This document shows positions 25,168 through 35,389 of a stretch of DNA of 45,383 bases, in pieces. The DNA is from a virus. Position 1 is the first letter of the stretch. Each line of letters opens with the position of its first letter. The stretch lies in the IMG/VR virus record IMGVR_UViG_3300034093_001496, positions 1-45,383 of that record. One strand, given 5' to 3'. The notes beneath the pieces were generated by a model. The model was not told the origin of the DNA. It saw nothing but the letters and a program-made list of their open reading frames with translations, and did no database searches. The position numbers and the translations under genes were made by a program.

Positions 25168-28100
25168 TTAACTTAAATTTTTACCAGTTGTGAATCCTAA
25201 ATAGGTTGTACCATTATCATAAGTATAGAACGCTAAAACATCAGTTCCAGACGATGTTAATAATGGTGCACTTCCACCTGCCCAATCAACATTAACAGGC
25301 CATGTTATAGAAAAGGCCCCAGCATTTACAACTACTAAAGTAAATCCAAATGCATTTGATGCTGGTGCATTTGAGAATGATATTGTTGCAGTACCATTAA
25401 ATTGTCTTCTAAAGTTATTTGCCGTAGATAAATCTAATGTTACGCTTCCACCAGTTCCTTGATTTGAATATGTTTCTCTATATGTTGTAGATGCTACATT
25501 ACCGGTTACCGATAAAGTAGTTCCATCAAATAATATTCCAGATTCTACTTGAACTCCAATAGGTGTATCAACATATGTAAGTAAACCATTATTAGTTGTA
25601 CCAGTTAATTGAAATCCAGATGTTCCAGACGTTCCAGAAGTTATTCCAGGTGCGGACGTTCCTGATGTTCCAGTTAATCCAGAAGTTCCTGATGTTCCAG
25701 AAGAAAATCCCGGAGCGTTTGTACCACTTGTTCCGCTTGTACCAGTTTGCCCAGATGTACCAGAAGTTCCCGATGAAAATCCCGGAGCGTTTGTACCAGA
25801 AGTACCAGCTAAACCGTTAGTACCACTAATTCCTGATGTTCCGGAAGTTCCTGATGTAACTCCATAAAATGATGTACCACTAGTACCAGAAGAACCTCCA
25901 CTCCCACCAGTTCCTTGTGCTCCAGAAGTTCCACTGCTTCCAAACATTGTACCATTCACTCCAGAAGTTCCTGATGTACCCGAAGTTCCACTTGTACCAG
26001 AAGAACCTGACGTTCCCGATGTACCACTAACTCCAGAAGTACCCGATGAACCAAATAATGTACCATCCAATCCAGACGTCCCAGACGTACCGCTTGTACC
26101 AGACGTTCCTGATGTACCACTTATTCCAGAAGTTCCGGATGTACCAGAAGTTCCTGAAGAACCAAACATTGTACCATTCAATCCAGAAGAACCAGAAGTT
26201 CCTGATGTACCAGAAGTTCCACTACTTCCACTTGTACCAGAAGTTCCTGAAGTACCACTACTTCCAAATAGTGTACCATCCAATCCAGAAGTTCCTGAAG
26301 TTCCGGATGAACCACTTTCTCCAGAAGTTCCTGATGAACCACTCTCTCCAGAAGTTCCCGATGAACCACTTTCTCCACTAGTACCACTACTACCAAAATA
26401 TGTACCATCTAAACCAGAAGTTCCTGATGTTCCATCCATACCAGAAGTTCCAGACGTACCTGCTCCAGACGTTCCCGAAGTTCCATCACTTCCAGAAGTT
26501 CCAGATGAACCAAAATATGTTCCATCTATACCAGACGTTCCTGAAGTACCCGAAGTTCCCGATGTGCCAGAAGTTCCAGCTCCAGAAGTTCCTGAAGTAC
26601 CATTCTCTCCACTTGTACCACTACTACCAAAATATGTCCCATCTAAACCAGAAGTTCCTGATGTACCGCTTGTACCAGATGTTCCCGAAGTACCTGCTCC
26701 AGAAGTACCTGAAGTACCATTCTCTCCACTTGTTCCATTACTACCAAAAAATGTTCCATCTAAACCAGAAGTTCCTGACGTTCCATCACTACCATTGATT
26801 CCACTTGTTCCAGAAGTTCCATCACTACCATTGATTCCACTTGTACCAGAAGTTCCCGAAGTTCCATCAGTACCAATACCACTCGTACCACTACTACCAA
26901 AATATGTCCCATCTAAACCAGAAGTTCCTGATGTACCGCTTGTACCGCTTGAACCACTTGTACCAGAAGTTCCCGAAGTACCACTACTACCAAAGAATGT
27001 TCCATCTAAACCAGAAGTTCCTGATGTGCCACTTGTACCGCTTGTACCACTACTACCAGACGTTCCAGAAGTTCCATCAGAACCAGAAGTTCCCGATGTA
27101 CCATCCGTTCCATTTATTCCGCTTGTTCCTGAAGTTCCATCAGTACCAATACCACTTGTTCCAGAAGTTCCCGATGTACCGCTTGTGCCATTACTACCAC
27201 TTGTGCCCGATGTTCCGTTGGAGCCTGACGTACCTGATGTTCCAGAAGTTCCCTCACTACCATTTGTACCAGAAGTTCCTGAAGTTCCATCACTACCACT
27301 TGTTCCAGAAGTTCCATCAGAACCAGAAGTTCCCGATGTACCATCCGTTCCATTTATACCACTTGTTCCTGAAGTTCCATCACTACCACTTATTCCGCTT
27401 GTTCCTGAAGTTCCATCAGTACCGCTTGTTCCTGATGTACCACTTGTTCCAGACGTTCCATCAGTACCAATACCACTCGTACCGCTTGTACCATCACTAC
27501 CAGTTGAACCACTTGTTCCAGAAGTTCCATCACTACCGCTTGTTCCGGATGTACCGCTTGTTCCAGACGTTCCTTCACTTCCCGTTGTACCTGAAGTTCC
27601 TGATGTGCCACTTGTACCAGAAGTTCCCGATGAACCATCACTACCACTTGTTCCAGACGTTCCATCACTTCCCGTTGTACCTGAAGTTCCTGATGTGCCG
27701 CTTGTGCCAGAAGTTCCCGATGTGCCATCAATTCCAGAAGTTCCCGATGTACCTGCTGAACCAGTTGAGCCAGAAGTTCCCGATGTGCCAGAAGTTCCAG
27801 AAGAACCCGTTGAACCAGATGTACCACTACTACCACTCGTTCCAGAAGTTCCCGATGTACCACTTATACCATCACTACCACTTGTTCCAGAAGTTCCTGA
27901 AGTTCCTGCTGAGCCTGAAGTTCCAGAAGAACCTCCCGTACCAGATGAACCACCACTACCGCTTGTTCCAGAAGAACCTTCTCCACCACTTGTACCTGAT
28001 GTTCCGCTTGTGCCAGAAGTTCCACCACTACCGCTTGTTCCTCTCGTCCCAGAAGTTCCTGCTGAACCAGAAGTTCCCGATGAACCTCCCGTACCGGTTG

Positions 28101-31100
28101 AACCAGAAGTTCCTGAAGTACCTTCACTTCCCGTAGTTCCAGAAGTTCCCGATGAACCACTACTACCACTACTTCCGCTTGTTCCCGAAGTACCCCCACT
28201 ACCAGAAGTTCCCGATGTACCTGCACTACCAGTAGAGCCCGATGTACCACTTGTTCCAGAAGTTCCCGATGAACCACTTGTGCCACTACTACCAGCAGTA
28301 CCGCTTGTTCCAGAAGTTCCTGATGTACCGCTTGTTCCAGATGTTCCCGATGTACCAGAAGTTCCTGATGTACCACTACTACCGGCTGTTCCAGAAGTTC
28401 CCGATGTACCTTCACTACCCGTAGAGCCAGATGTTCCAGAAGTTCCTGATGTACCTTCACTACCAGTTGTTCCCGATGTGCCAGAAGTACCTGAAGTACC
28501 TGAAGTACCTGCTGAACCTTCCGTACCAGAAGTTCCTGAAGTTCCTGAAGTACCTGCTGAACCCTCCGTTCCAGAAGTTCCAGACGAACCCTCACTACCA
28601 CTTGTACCAGAAGTTCCTGAAGTACCTGCCGACCCTTCCGTTCCAGAAGTTCCAGAAGTTCCCGATGAACCTGCCGAACCTTCAGTTCCAGATGTACCCG
28701 CCGAACCGGCTGAGCCAGAAGAACCTTGCACACCTGCTACACTTCGTGTTTCTAATATTTTTGTTGCACTATTCCAAACAACTACATTATCAGAAGAACC
28801 AGATGCTAATGTACCTATTCTTATACTACCACTAACACCAATACTACCACTAATTGTAAGCGATGCGTTAATTGTTTGGTCTTTATTAATTTGTAAGAAA
28901 GATGCCGTATCAGTATTTCCAGAAGATAATGCAAACATTGCGTAAGATGCTGTGTATGCTAATGAAGCAGTACCAACAAACATTGATGCTGTTTGTGTTT
29001 TTTGTATAAAGTTTGTTGTATCTACATTCGATGCGTTTTGTGCAAATAATGCGTATGATGCGGTAATTGCTAAAGATGCCGTACCAACAGTCATTGAAGA
29101 TGTTACTGAATTTTTAACATAGTTAGTCAAATCCAATTCACCTAAGTTAGCTACATAAGATGCAGTTTGTGCGAATGTTGAATTAACTGCAAACGCCACA
29201 CTCATTGAAGATGTTTGTGAATTTCTAACTAAGTTTTGAATATCAGTTAATGCTGATAATGATGCCGAATCAAATCCAGTAACACTTCTTGCAGTTTCTG
29301 CGATAAATGCATATGATGATGAAAGTACAGAACCAATAACTCTATCACCAGGTATACTTCCGTTTATTAAACTACCACCACTACCAATTACGGCATGTCC
29401 ACTAGTCAATCCACTAAATAGAATTTGAATAGTATCATCATCAATCGATTTTATTGTGCCAGGTAAAATTTGGTCTTCCGAACCAGTTGCGTAAACCTGA
29501 ACCATTGGGTATCTAATTCCCAAATTGTGTACAATTGTTAAACTACTAACATTATTAAATGATACTGTTTCAGTTAATGAAGTTTCAGGTTGAGGAATAT
29601 AATGTCCTCTAGTTGGGTCATATCTTAAAATATCGTAATCAATACTTGCAGTTGGTCCATTTCCCTGATATGTGTATGTACCCAATAAACCCCCACTTAC
29701 TATTGGAGAATATATTGAAGTACTTCCAGTTATTTTATTAGCTCTTAGATTATTTCCAACATATACATCTCCCCAAATACTAGCCGATGCGTTTACAACA
29801 AATCCTTTATCAGGAGAAATTGATGCGGTGAATGAACCACTCTTTAATATAAATGTTTCAAATGATATATTTGCTAAACTAATATTTGTCAAACCACTAC
29901 CATCTCCAATAAATGTTGAACCACTTGCTACTATAACATTTCCACCACTAACAAACACCGAACCACTCACAGTCAATGAACCAGAGAATATTCTAACAGA
30001 TGTATTAACTTCTAATCCTTTGTTTGGTGATATTACACCCTGAACAGAACCAGATATGATTCTATCTAATTTAAGGTCTTGCAATGCGTTTGCAGGAATA
30101 TTAAATAACCCACCACCATCACCTATATAAAGTGCTGCTGTTATTGGTACGTTTACATCTAATTTTTCTGGGTCTATAATTGCTCTACCAGAACCAGATT
30201 GGATTCTATCTAATTGTAAATCTTCAAGTGCTGATGCCGGTATATTAAATAATCCACCACCATCTCCATCGTAACGAGATGCTGATATTGACCCACTAAT
30301 AATTACAGAACCAGTAAATACAGAACCATAATAAGAGCCAGAGTTTGAACCTACAGTAGAGAAATTTCCCTTTGTTGTTACAATAAATTGTATTCCACTT
30401 TGTACAGATGCAGTTGCTGAACCACTTGCTATTAAAGGTGCTGCTGATGCTTGTACATTTATTAGTTGAGAACCATCTCCAATAAATGTGAATGCTCTAA
30501 CACTACCACTTACGTCAATTGAACCCGTAAATCTAGAACCAATGGCCGAACCAGTTGCTCCAGTTGTTACTACAAAGGAATCACCGCTTTGAACTGATGC
30601 TGTTGCAGAACCACTACCAATGAATGGTGCAGCTGCTGCTTGTACGTTACTAATAAATCTACCATCACCAACAAAGAATTGTGATTTTAAACTACCACTA
30701 ATATCCACACTACCCGTTATACGAGTACCAATTTGAAAATCCAAACCAGAACCAGTTGCTCCAGTTGTTACTATAAAAGTATCACCACTTGCTACCGAAG
30801 CCGTTGCCGAACCACTTGCTATTAATGGAGATGCTGCAGCTACTACATTTGTTAATTGAGAACCATCTCCTAAAAATGTAAATGCTCTAATACTTCCACT
30901 TACATCAACGGAACCTGTAAATTGAGAACCAAAAATAGAACCACTAACTATATCAGTTGCTATTACTCTAAATCCAAAATCAGGACTTACCGATGCGGTT
31001 ACACTACCACTTTTAATTTCAGTAGATATTAACGCATCTTCTGTCAATGCTGAACGAGGGATATTTCTTAAATAAGTACCAACGCCATATATGAATGAAG

Positions 31101-34100
31101 ATGATTCTATAAATAAACCACCACTTGTATCATTTACAAATAAACTACCACTTATAGAAATTGAACCAGTAAATCTAGAACCAATTTGTGTAGTAAATGA
31201 ACCAGATTCATCAATTGAAGATGAGAATGGACTTGTTACTCTAAACCCAAAATCAGGACTTACAGACGCCGTTACTGAGCCGGATTTAATTTCCGATGAA
31301 ACTAATGCATCTTCGGTTAATGCTGCTCTAGGAATTTCTCTTAAATAAGTTCCTAATGAATATATGAAAGATGATGAATCTATTCTAATACTTCCACTAA
31401 AATCAGAACCGCTTACAAATGATGCTACTCTAAATCCAAAATTAGGAGATACAGATGCGGTTACACTACCACTAGCAATTCTAACGGTATCACCGGATAT
31501 CGCAGATTGTGGTATATCAAATAATCCTTTACCACTACCACTAAACATTGAAGCGGTTACATTACCTTCTACTTTTGTTTCACCAATTAATTTTATTTCA
31601 GCTGGAACATATAATGCATCTACTACATTAATAGTACCTGCCATACTTCCATGAAACTGACAATTATAGTATAATGTATCAGGTGCACTTCCAGAAACCA
31701 AAAATGTTATAACACCAACATCATCACCATTATTAGTTACCCAAGTAGTGTATGTGTTACTAGGGCCTGGTCCACTTTGTGTTTTAATTAAGAATGGATG
31801 CCCAGAAGCATTTACGTTAAATGTATAATTTACATTTCTTACTAAAGTTAAAGTTGGATTTGAACCACTTACTAACCTATTGCTTATAATATACGAATTA
31901 CTACCATCATTTGTTACGTTAAATACAGTATCTATATCACTATAAGCCAATTCTCTAGCTGAAGATGATACTATAAAACTTCCACTAATTGCAGAAAATG
32001 TGTTTACTCTAAAACCATAATCGGGTGATATAGATGCCGTTGCCGAACCACTTGCAATTCTATTAATTTTAAATGATAGAGCGGATTCAGGAATATCAGA
32101 TAACCCAGCACCACTACCACTAAAGAATGAACCAGTCTCTACTCTAATATATCCTCCACTTACAAATAAACTTCCACTAAATTGAGAACCACTTTCTATT
32201 GAAATTACTCTAAATCCATCATCAGGTGAAACAGATGCAGTTACACTTCCACTTTTAATTTCAGTCGATATTAATGCATCTAAAGTTAAAGCAGAACGAG
32301 GAATATTATTTAATCCAGCACCAGAACCAGAGAAGAATGAGCCGGTTTCAACTCTAATGTATCCACCACTAACAAATAATGAACCTGTAAATTGAGAACC
32401 AATTTCTGATGATTCTACTTTAAATCCAGTATCAGGAGATACTGATGCAGTTACACTACCACTTGTGATTCTGAATAATTCTTGTGAAAGTGCTGAAAAT
32501 GGAATATTTGTTAATCCAGCACCACTACCACTAAATACAGATGCCGATATTGAACCAGAAAAATTTGATGTAGCTGCAAATACTTCAAATCCTCTATTTG
32601 GAGAAACTGATGCAGTTACACTACCACTAAATATTTTTGATGTATCTAAATTAGAAAGTGCTGAAATTGGAATATCAAATAAATTTTTACCACTACCACT
32701 AAATGAACCAGAATTTAAAAATATTCCAGCTCCACTTACAAATAAACTTCCACTAAATTGTGTACCCTTTTCAGTAGATTCTATTTTAAATCCAAAGTTA
32801 GGTGATACTGATGCAGTTACACTACCAGATGCTATAAATGTTGATAATAATGCATCGGGCGTTAAAGCTGTTCTAGGTATATTAAATAAATTAGCCCCAC
32901 TACCAGAAAATGCTGAACCTGAATTTAGTTCTATATTACCACTTACAAATAAACTTCCGCTAATTCCAACACGACCTAATAAAGTAGAACCCAATTCGGT
33001 AGATGTAACTACAAATCCAATATTAGGTGCAACCGATGCAGTTACTGAACCAGAAACAATTTTTGTTGCTACTTGCGGTGGTACGTTAATATTTGTTAAT
33101 CTACTACCATCTCCTTGAAATGAACCACTAATATCAGACCCACTAATTTCATTAGCAAAAATAAGATTAGTAATTATATCACGTGCTCTAAAACTTGCAC
33201 TTACATCTACACTACCAGTAAATTGAGAACCATATCTAGTAGACCCACTTAAATCAGTTTCAACTCTAAATCCATAATCAGGACTCACAGATGCTGTTAT
33301 ACTACCACTTGCTATTCTAGTTGAATCTCCAGTAAATGCAGAACGAGGAATATCATATAATCCAGCACCACTACCAGTAAACACCGATGCCGATACCCAA
33401 TATTTAAATGTTGCGCCATCTTTAACAAGCAAACTACCCGTTATACTAGTATCACCTATAATATTAGTATATCCTATTACTTTTAATTCTGCTGGTCTTT
33501 TTACAAGACTATCAACTATATTAATAGTACCACGCATTGATGCCTGATATTCGGAGTTATAATATAATATATTTGGTGCATCATTCGGAACAGTGAATGT
33601 AATCGTACCTACTTCAGCTCCATTATTTGTTACACCAGTATTATATAAATCACCACCACCTGTTGAAATTGCTGTTTTTATCCAAAATGGTTGCCCAGCT
33701 GCATTAATATTAAATGTATATGTTATACCCCTTACCAAATTTATAGCTGGGTTAGGTCCACTAACCGCTCCAGTAAATGAATATGCAATATCGGCACCAT
33801 TCGTTACATTAAAAACAGTATCCAATGATTCCGATGTATAATAAACAGCAGATGCCGATATTATCATACTTCCACTAAATGTAGAAAACGTATTTACTCT
33901 AAATCCAAAATCAGGACTAATAGATGCTGTTGCACTACCACTACTAATTTTTGTAAGGTCTAAATCTTTTAATGCTTTAATAGGAATATCAAATAATCGT
34001 TCTCCACTACCAGAATAAGATGACCCAGAATTTATTTCAATACCCCCACTTACAAATAAACTACCAGTAAAGGTTGAACCACTTTCTGCGGATATTACCT

Positions 34101-35322
34101 GAAATCCTAAATTAGGCGATACTGATGCAGTTACACTACCACTTGTAATTAAAGTACTTAATAATGCATCCGGTGTTAATGCTGAACGAGGTATATCTTT
34201 TAAACCAGCACCACTACCACTAAAAAACGAACCAGTTTCAACTCTTATGTTTCCACCACTTACAAATAAACTTCCAGTAAACTGAGAACCCAATTCACCT
34301 GCTTCTACTTTAAATCCATAATTAGGACTTACAGAAGCAGTTATAGAACCAGTTGCTATTAATGTTGCCGTTAATGCATCGGGTGTAAGAGCAGAACGAG
34401 GAATATCAAATAAACCTCTACCACTACCACTAAACATTGATGCTGATACAGGAAATTCAAATTGTGCAAATGTATTTACAATAAATCCAGTATTTGGTGC
34501 GATTGATGCAGTTACACTACCACTAGCAATTCTAGGTGCTACTGTTGAAGGTACATTTAATAAATTAGAACCATCTCCAAAATAAAAATCTGCAGTTACA
34601 TTACCACTTACAAATAAGCTTCCAGTAAATTGAGAACCACTCGATATTGATTCTACTTTAAATCCAAATTGAGGAGAAACTGATGCAGTTACAGAACCAG
34701 TTGATAATCTAGTAGCTTGAGGTAAATTAAATAAATCTCTACCATCTCCAAAAAATGAACCAGTAAATGAACCAGTAAAAGAAGAACCAGTAATATTATT
34801 ACCAATCAATTCACTTTGTATTCGTACAGAACCTGTGAATTGTTGTATATTTGAATCAGTATTACCAAATATGTTTGAACCAGACGAATAAATTATTGAT
34901 GATGAAACTATATTTACAATAATTTGGTCTGCTATAATTGATTTACTCACATAAAGATTACCATCAATTATAGTATCCGTATTTATATTAAGTCCGTTAG
35001 ATTTAAACGATGCAGTTGCAGAACCACTTGCTATAAATGGTGCTACTACAGATGGTACATTTCTTAATCCACTACCATCTCCCTGAAATGAGCCTGAAAA
35101 CGAGCCAGAAAACTCTTCTAAAAATAATTTCTTTGCAAACCCTCTATTACCATCACTATCCGAAACTATTATAGCTGGATTTGTTAATAATGAGGCTGAG
35201 AATGGTGGTACTCCTAAATTAGGCTCCGCTTGAGATAAATCAAGAAATTGATACCTGTCAGATGTTACATTTTTAGGCGATACTACCCTTACCCTACCTG
35301 TTAAAAGATTACTTATTGCCAT
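25168..35322 (-). CDS. Giant tail fibre with two cupredoxin-like domains and collagen-like shaft
   Basis: A 3384-residue fibre or adhesin. Residues 1-2190 consist of about 22 beta units with SGSVTASVSPDxGFxV followed by FTGSLFVSGG and GSGAGLxxIPRSAL. Two cupredoxin-like domains are embedded at about 491-609 and 1121-1237. The second keeps a full type 1 copper ligand set, H1175, C1221, H1224 and M1227 (amicyanin-like C-x2-H-x2-M); the first has Q544, S590, Q593 and M596. Residues 2196-3237 are a Gly-Thr-Ser collagen-like shaft, interrupted about ten times by GLDGTFFGSS-type elements. The last 150 residues form a beta-rich tip (RRQFNGTATISFS, FTLVVVNAGAFSITWP). No S74 domain is present. The N-terminal units match the 2641-residue fibre. 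Confidence 0.85.
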   Translation of the reverse strand: MAISNLLTGRVRVVSPKNVTSDRYQFLDLSQAEPNLGVPPFSASLLTNPAIIVSDSDGNRGFAKKLFLEEFSGSFSGSFQGDGSGLRNVPSVVAPFIASGSATASFKSNGLNINTDTIIDGNLYVSKSIIADQIIVNIVSSSIIYSSGSNIFGNTDSNIQQFTGSVRIQSELIGNNITGSSFTGSFTGSFFGDGRDLFNLPQATRLSTGSVTASVSPQFGFKVESISSGSQFTGSLFVSGNVTADFYFGDGSNLLNVPSTVAPRIASGSVTASIAPNTGFIVNTFAQFEFPVSASMFSGSGRGLFDIPRSALTPDALTATLIATGSITASVSPNYGFKVEAGELGSQFTGSLFVSGGNIRVETGSFFSGSGAGLKDIPRSALTPDALLSTLITSGSVTASVSPNLGFQVISAESGSTFTGSLFVSGGIEINSGSSYSGSGERLFDIPIKALKDLDLTKISSGSATASISPDFGFRVNTFSTFSGSMIISASAVYYTSESLDTVFNVTNGADIAYSFTGAVSGPNPAINLVRGITYTFNINAAGQPFWIKTAISTGGGDLYNTGVTNNGAEVGTITFTVPNDAPNILYYNSEYQASMRGTINIVDSLVKRPAELKVIGYTNIIGDTSITGSLLVKDGATFKYWVSASVFTGSGAGLYDIPRSAFTGDSTRIASGSITASVSPDYGFRVETDLSGSTRYGSQFTGSVDVSASFRARDIITNLIFANEISGSDISGSFQGDGSRLTNINVPPQVATKIVSGSVTASVAPNIGFVVTSTELGSTLLGRVGISGSLFVSGNIELNSGSAFSGSGANLFNIPRTALTPDALLSTFIASGSVTASVSPNFGFKIESTEKGTQFSGSLFVSGAGIFLNSGSFSGSGKNLFDIPISALSNLDTSKIFSGSVTASVSPNRGFEVFAATSNFSGSISASVFSGSGAGLTNIPFSALSQELFRITSGSVTASVSPDTGFKVESSEIGSQFTGSLFVSGGYIRVETGSFFSGSGAGLNNIPRSALTLDALISTEIKSGSVTASVSPDDGFRVISIESGSQFSGSLFVSGGYIRVETGSFFSGSGAGLSDIPESALSFKINRIASGSATASISPDYGFRVNTFSAISGSFIVSSSARELAYSDIDTVFNVTNDGSNSYIISNRLVSGSNPTLTLVRNVNYTFNVNASGHPFLIKTQSGPGPSNTYTTWVTNNGDDVGVITFLVSGSAPDTLYYNCQFHGSMAGTINVVDALYVPAEIKLIGETKVEGNVTASMFSGSGKGLFDIPQSAISGDTVRIASGSVTASVSPNFGFRVASFVSGSDFSGSIRIDSSSFIYSLGTYLREIPRAALTEDALVSSEIKSGSVTASVSPDFGFRVTSPFSSSIDESGSFTTQIGSRFTGSISISGSLFVNDTSGGLFIESSSFIYGVGTYLRNIPRSALTEDALISTEIKSGSVTASVSPDFGFRVIATDIVSGSIFGSQFTGSVDVSGSIRAFTFLGDGSQLTNVVAAASPLIASGSATASVASGDTFIVTTGATGSGLDFQIGTRITGSVDISGSLKSQFFVGDGRFISNVQAAAAPFIGSGSATASVQSGDSFVVTTGATGSAIGSRFTGSIDVSGSVRAFTFIGDGSQLINVQASAAPLIASGSATASVQSGIQFIVTTKGNFSTVGSNSGSYYGSVFTGSVIISGSISASRYDGDGGGLFNIPASALEDLQLDRIQSGSGRAIIDPEKLDVNVPITAALYIGDGGGLFNIPANALQDLKLDRIISGSVQGVISPNKGLEVNTSVRIFSGSLTVSGSVFVSGGNVIVASGSTFIGDGSGLTNISLANISFETFILKSGSFTASISPDKGFVVNASASIWGDVYVGNNLRANKITGSTSIYSPIVSGGLLGTYTYQGNGPTASIDYDILRYDPTRGHYIPQPETSLTETVSFNNVSSLTIVHNLGIRYPMVQVYATGSEDQILPGTIKSIDDDTIQILFSGLTSGHAVIGSGGSLINGSIPGDRVIGSVLSSSYAFIAETARSVTGFDSASLSALTDIQNLVRNSQTSSMSVAFAVNSTFAQTASYVANLGELDLTNYVKNSVTSSMTVGTASLAITASYALFAQNASNVDTTNFIQKTQTASMFVGTASLAYTASYAMFALSSGNTDTASFLQINKDQTINASLTISGSIGVSGSIRIGTLASGSSDNVVVWNSATKILETRSVAGVQGSSGSAGSAGTSGTEGSAGSSGTSGTSGTEGSAGTSGTSGTSGSEGSSGTSGTEGSAGTSGTSGTSGTEGSAGTSGTSGTSGTSGTTGSEGTSGTSGTSGSTGSEGTSGTSGTAGSSGTSGTSGTSGTSGTSGTSGTSGTSGTAGSSGTSGSSGTSGTSGTSGSTGSAGTSGTSGSGGTSGTSGSSGSSGSSGTSGTTGSEGTSGTSGSTGTGGSSGTSGSAGTSGTRGTSGSGGTSGTSGTSGTSGGEGSSGTSGSGGSSGTGGSSGTSGSAGTSGTSGTSGSDGISGTSGTSGTSGSSGTSGSTGSSGTSGTSGTSGSTGSAGTSGTSGIDGTSGTSGTSGTSGTSGTTGSDGTSGTSGSDGSSGTSGTSGTSGTSGTTGSEGTSGTSGTSGTSGSDGTSGTSGSTGSDGTSGTSGIGTDGTSGTSGTSGTSGTDGTSGTSGISGSDGTSGTSGINGTDGTSGTSGSDGTSGTSGSDGTSGTSGTNGSEGTSGTSGTSGSNGTSGTSGSNGTSGTSGTSGTSGIGTDGTSGTSGINGTDGTSGTSGSDGTSGTSGSSGTSGTSGTSGTSGLDGTFFGSSGTSGTSGTSGSSGTSGTSGTSGLDGTYFGSSGTSGIGTDGTSGTSGTSGINGSDGTSGTSGINGSDGTSGTSGLDGTFFGSNGTSGENGTSGTSGAGTSGTSGTSGTSGTSGLDGTYFGSSGTSGENGTSGTSGAGTSGTSGTSGTSGTSGIDGTYFGSSGTSGSDGTSGTSGAGTSGTSGMDGTSGTSGLDGTYFGSSGTSGESGSSGTSGESGSSGTSGESGSSGTSGTSGLDGTLFGSSGTSGTSGTSGSSGTSGTSGTSGSSGLNGTMFGSSGTSGTSGTSGISGTSGTSGTSGTSGTSGLDGTLFGSSGTSGVSGTSGTSGSSGTSGTSGTSGTSGVNGTMFGSSGTSGAQGTGGSGGSSGTSGTSFYGVTSGTSGTSGISGTNGLAGTSGTNAPGFSSGTSGTSGQTGTSGTSGTNAPGFSSGTSGTSGLTGTSGTSAPGITSGTSGTSGFQLTGTTNNGLLTYVDTPIGVQVESGILFDGTTLSVTGNVASTTYRETYSNQGTGGSVTLDLSTANNFRRQFNGTATISFSNAPASNAFGFTLVVVNAGAFSITWPVNVDWAGGSAPLLTSSGTDVLAFYTYDNGTTYLGFTTGKNLS
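25612..28735 (-). repeat. Nine-base tandem repeat coding Gly-Thr-Ser shaft (fibre 1)
   Basis: About 3.1 kb of degenerate nine-base repeats coding roughly 1040 residues of Gly-X-Y. The opposite strand is open for 793 codons reading Pro-Val/Pro-Glu-Val repeats, which is a shadow. Near-identical units occur in the other fibre gene at 21000-22450. Confidence 0.9.
31610..31960 (-). other. Cupredoxin-like domain with intact copper ligands
   Basis: Residues about 1121-1237 of the giant fibre. SGHPFLIKT provides H1175 and YYNCQFHGSMAG provides C1221, H1224 and M1227. The C-x2-H-x2-M spacing equals that of amicyanin, a type 1 copper protein. Copper binding has not been shown and the strands are inferred. 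Confidence 0.6.
33495..33850 (-). other. Cupredoxin-like domain without copper ligands
   Basis: Residues about 491-609 of the giant fibre, clearly paralogous to the copy at 31610-31960 (TVFNVTNGADIAYS against TVFNVTNDGSNSYI). The ligand positions read Gln544, Ser590, Gln593 and Met596, so only the Met is kept and the domain is probably structural. Confidence 0.6.
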
Positions 35323-35341
35323 TAGTTCTTGCTAGCTTTGT

Positions 35342-35370
35342 TATAAATATGAAATTTCTACTATAAATAT
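35342..35370 (-). promoter_or_regulatory. Two ATATTTATA boxes, candidate late promoter of the giant fibre
   Basis: The minus strand has ATATTTATA at 35362-35370 and again at 35342-35350, 39 and 19 bases before the ATG of the 3384-residue gene. This is the only gap with two copies. Confidence 0.5.
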
Positions 35371-35389
35371 TAAATCTATAATATTATCG

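Noticed and set aside
21000-28735. CRISPR-like array
   Set aside because: The short repeats are coding Gly-X-Y triplets in frame, with no unique spacers of constant length.
26564-28945. 793-codon plus-strand reading frame of similar Pro-rich repeats
   Set aside because: It is antisense to the shaft of the 3384-residue fibre, with the same cause as above.
29-35370. T4-type late promoters TATAAATA
   Set aside because: TATAAATA occurs in the gaps but on the plus strand, pointing away from the genes; all genes are on the minus strand, so the functional reading would be TATTTATA.
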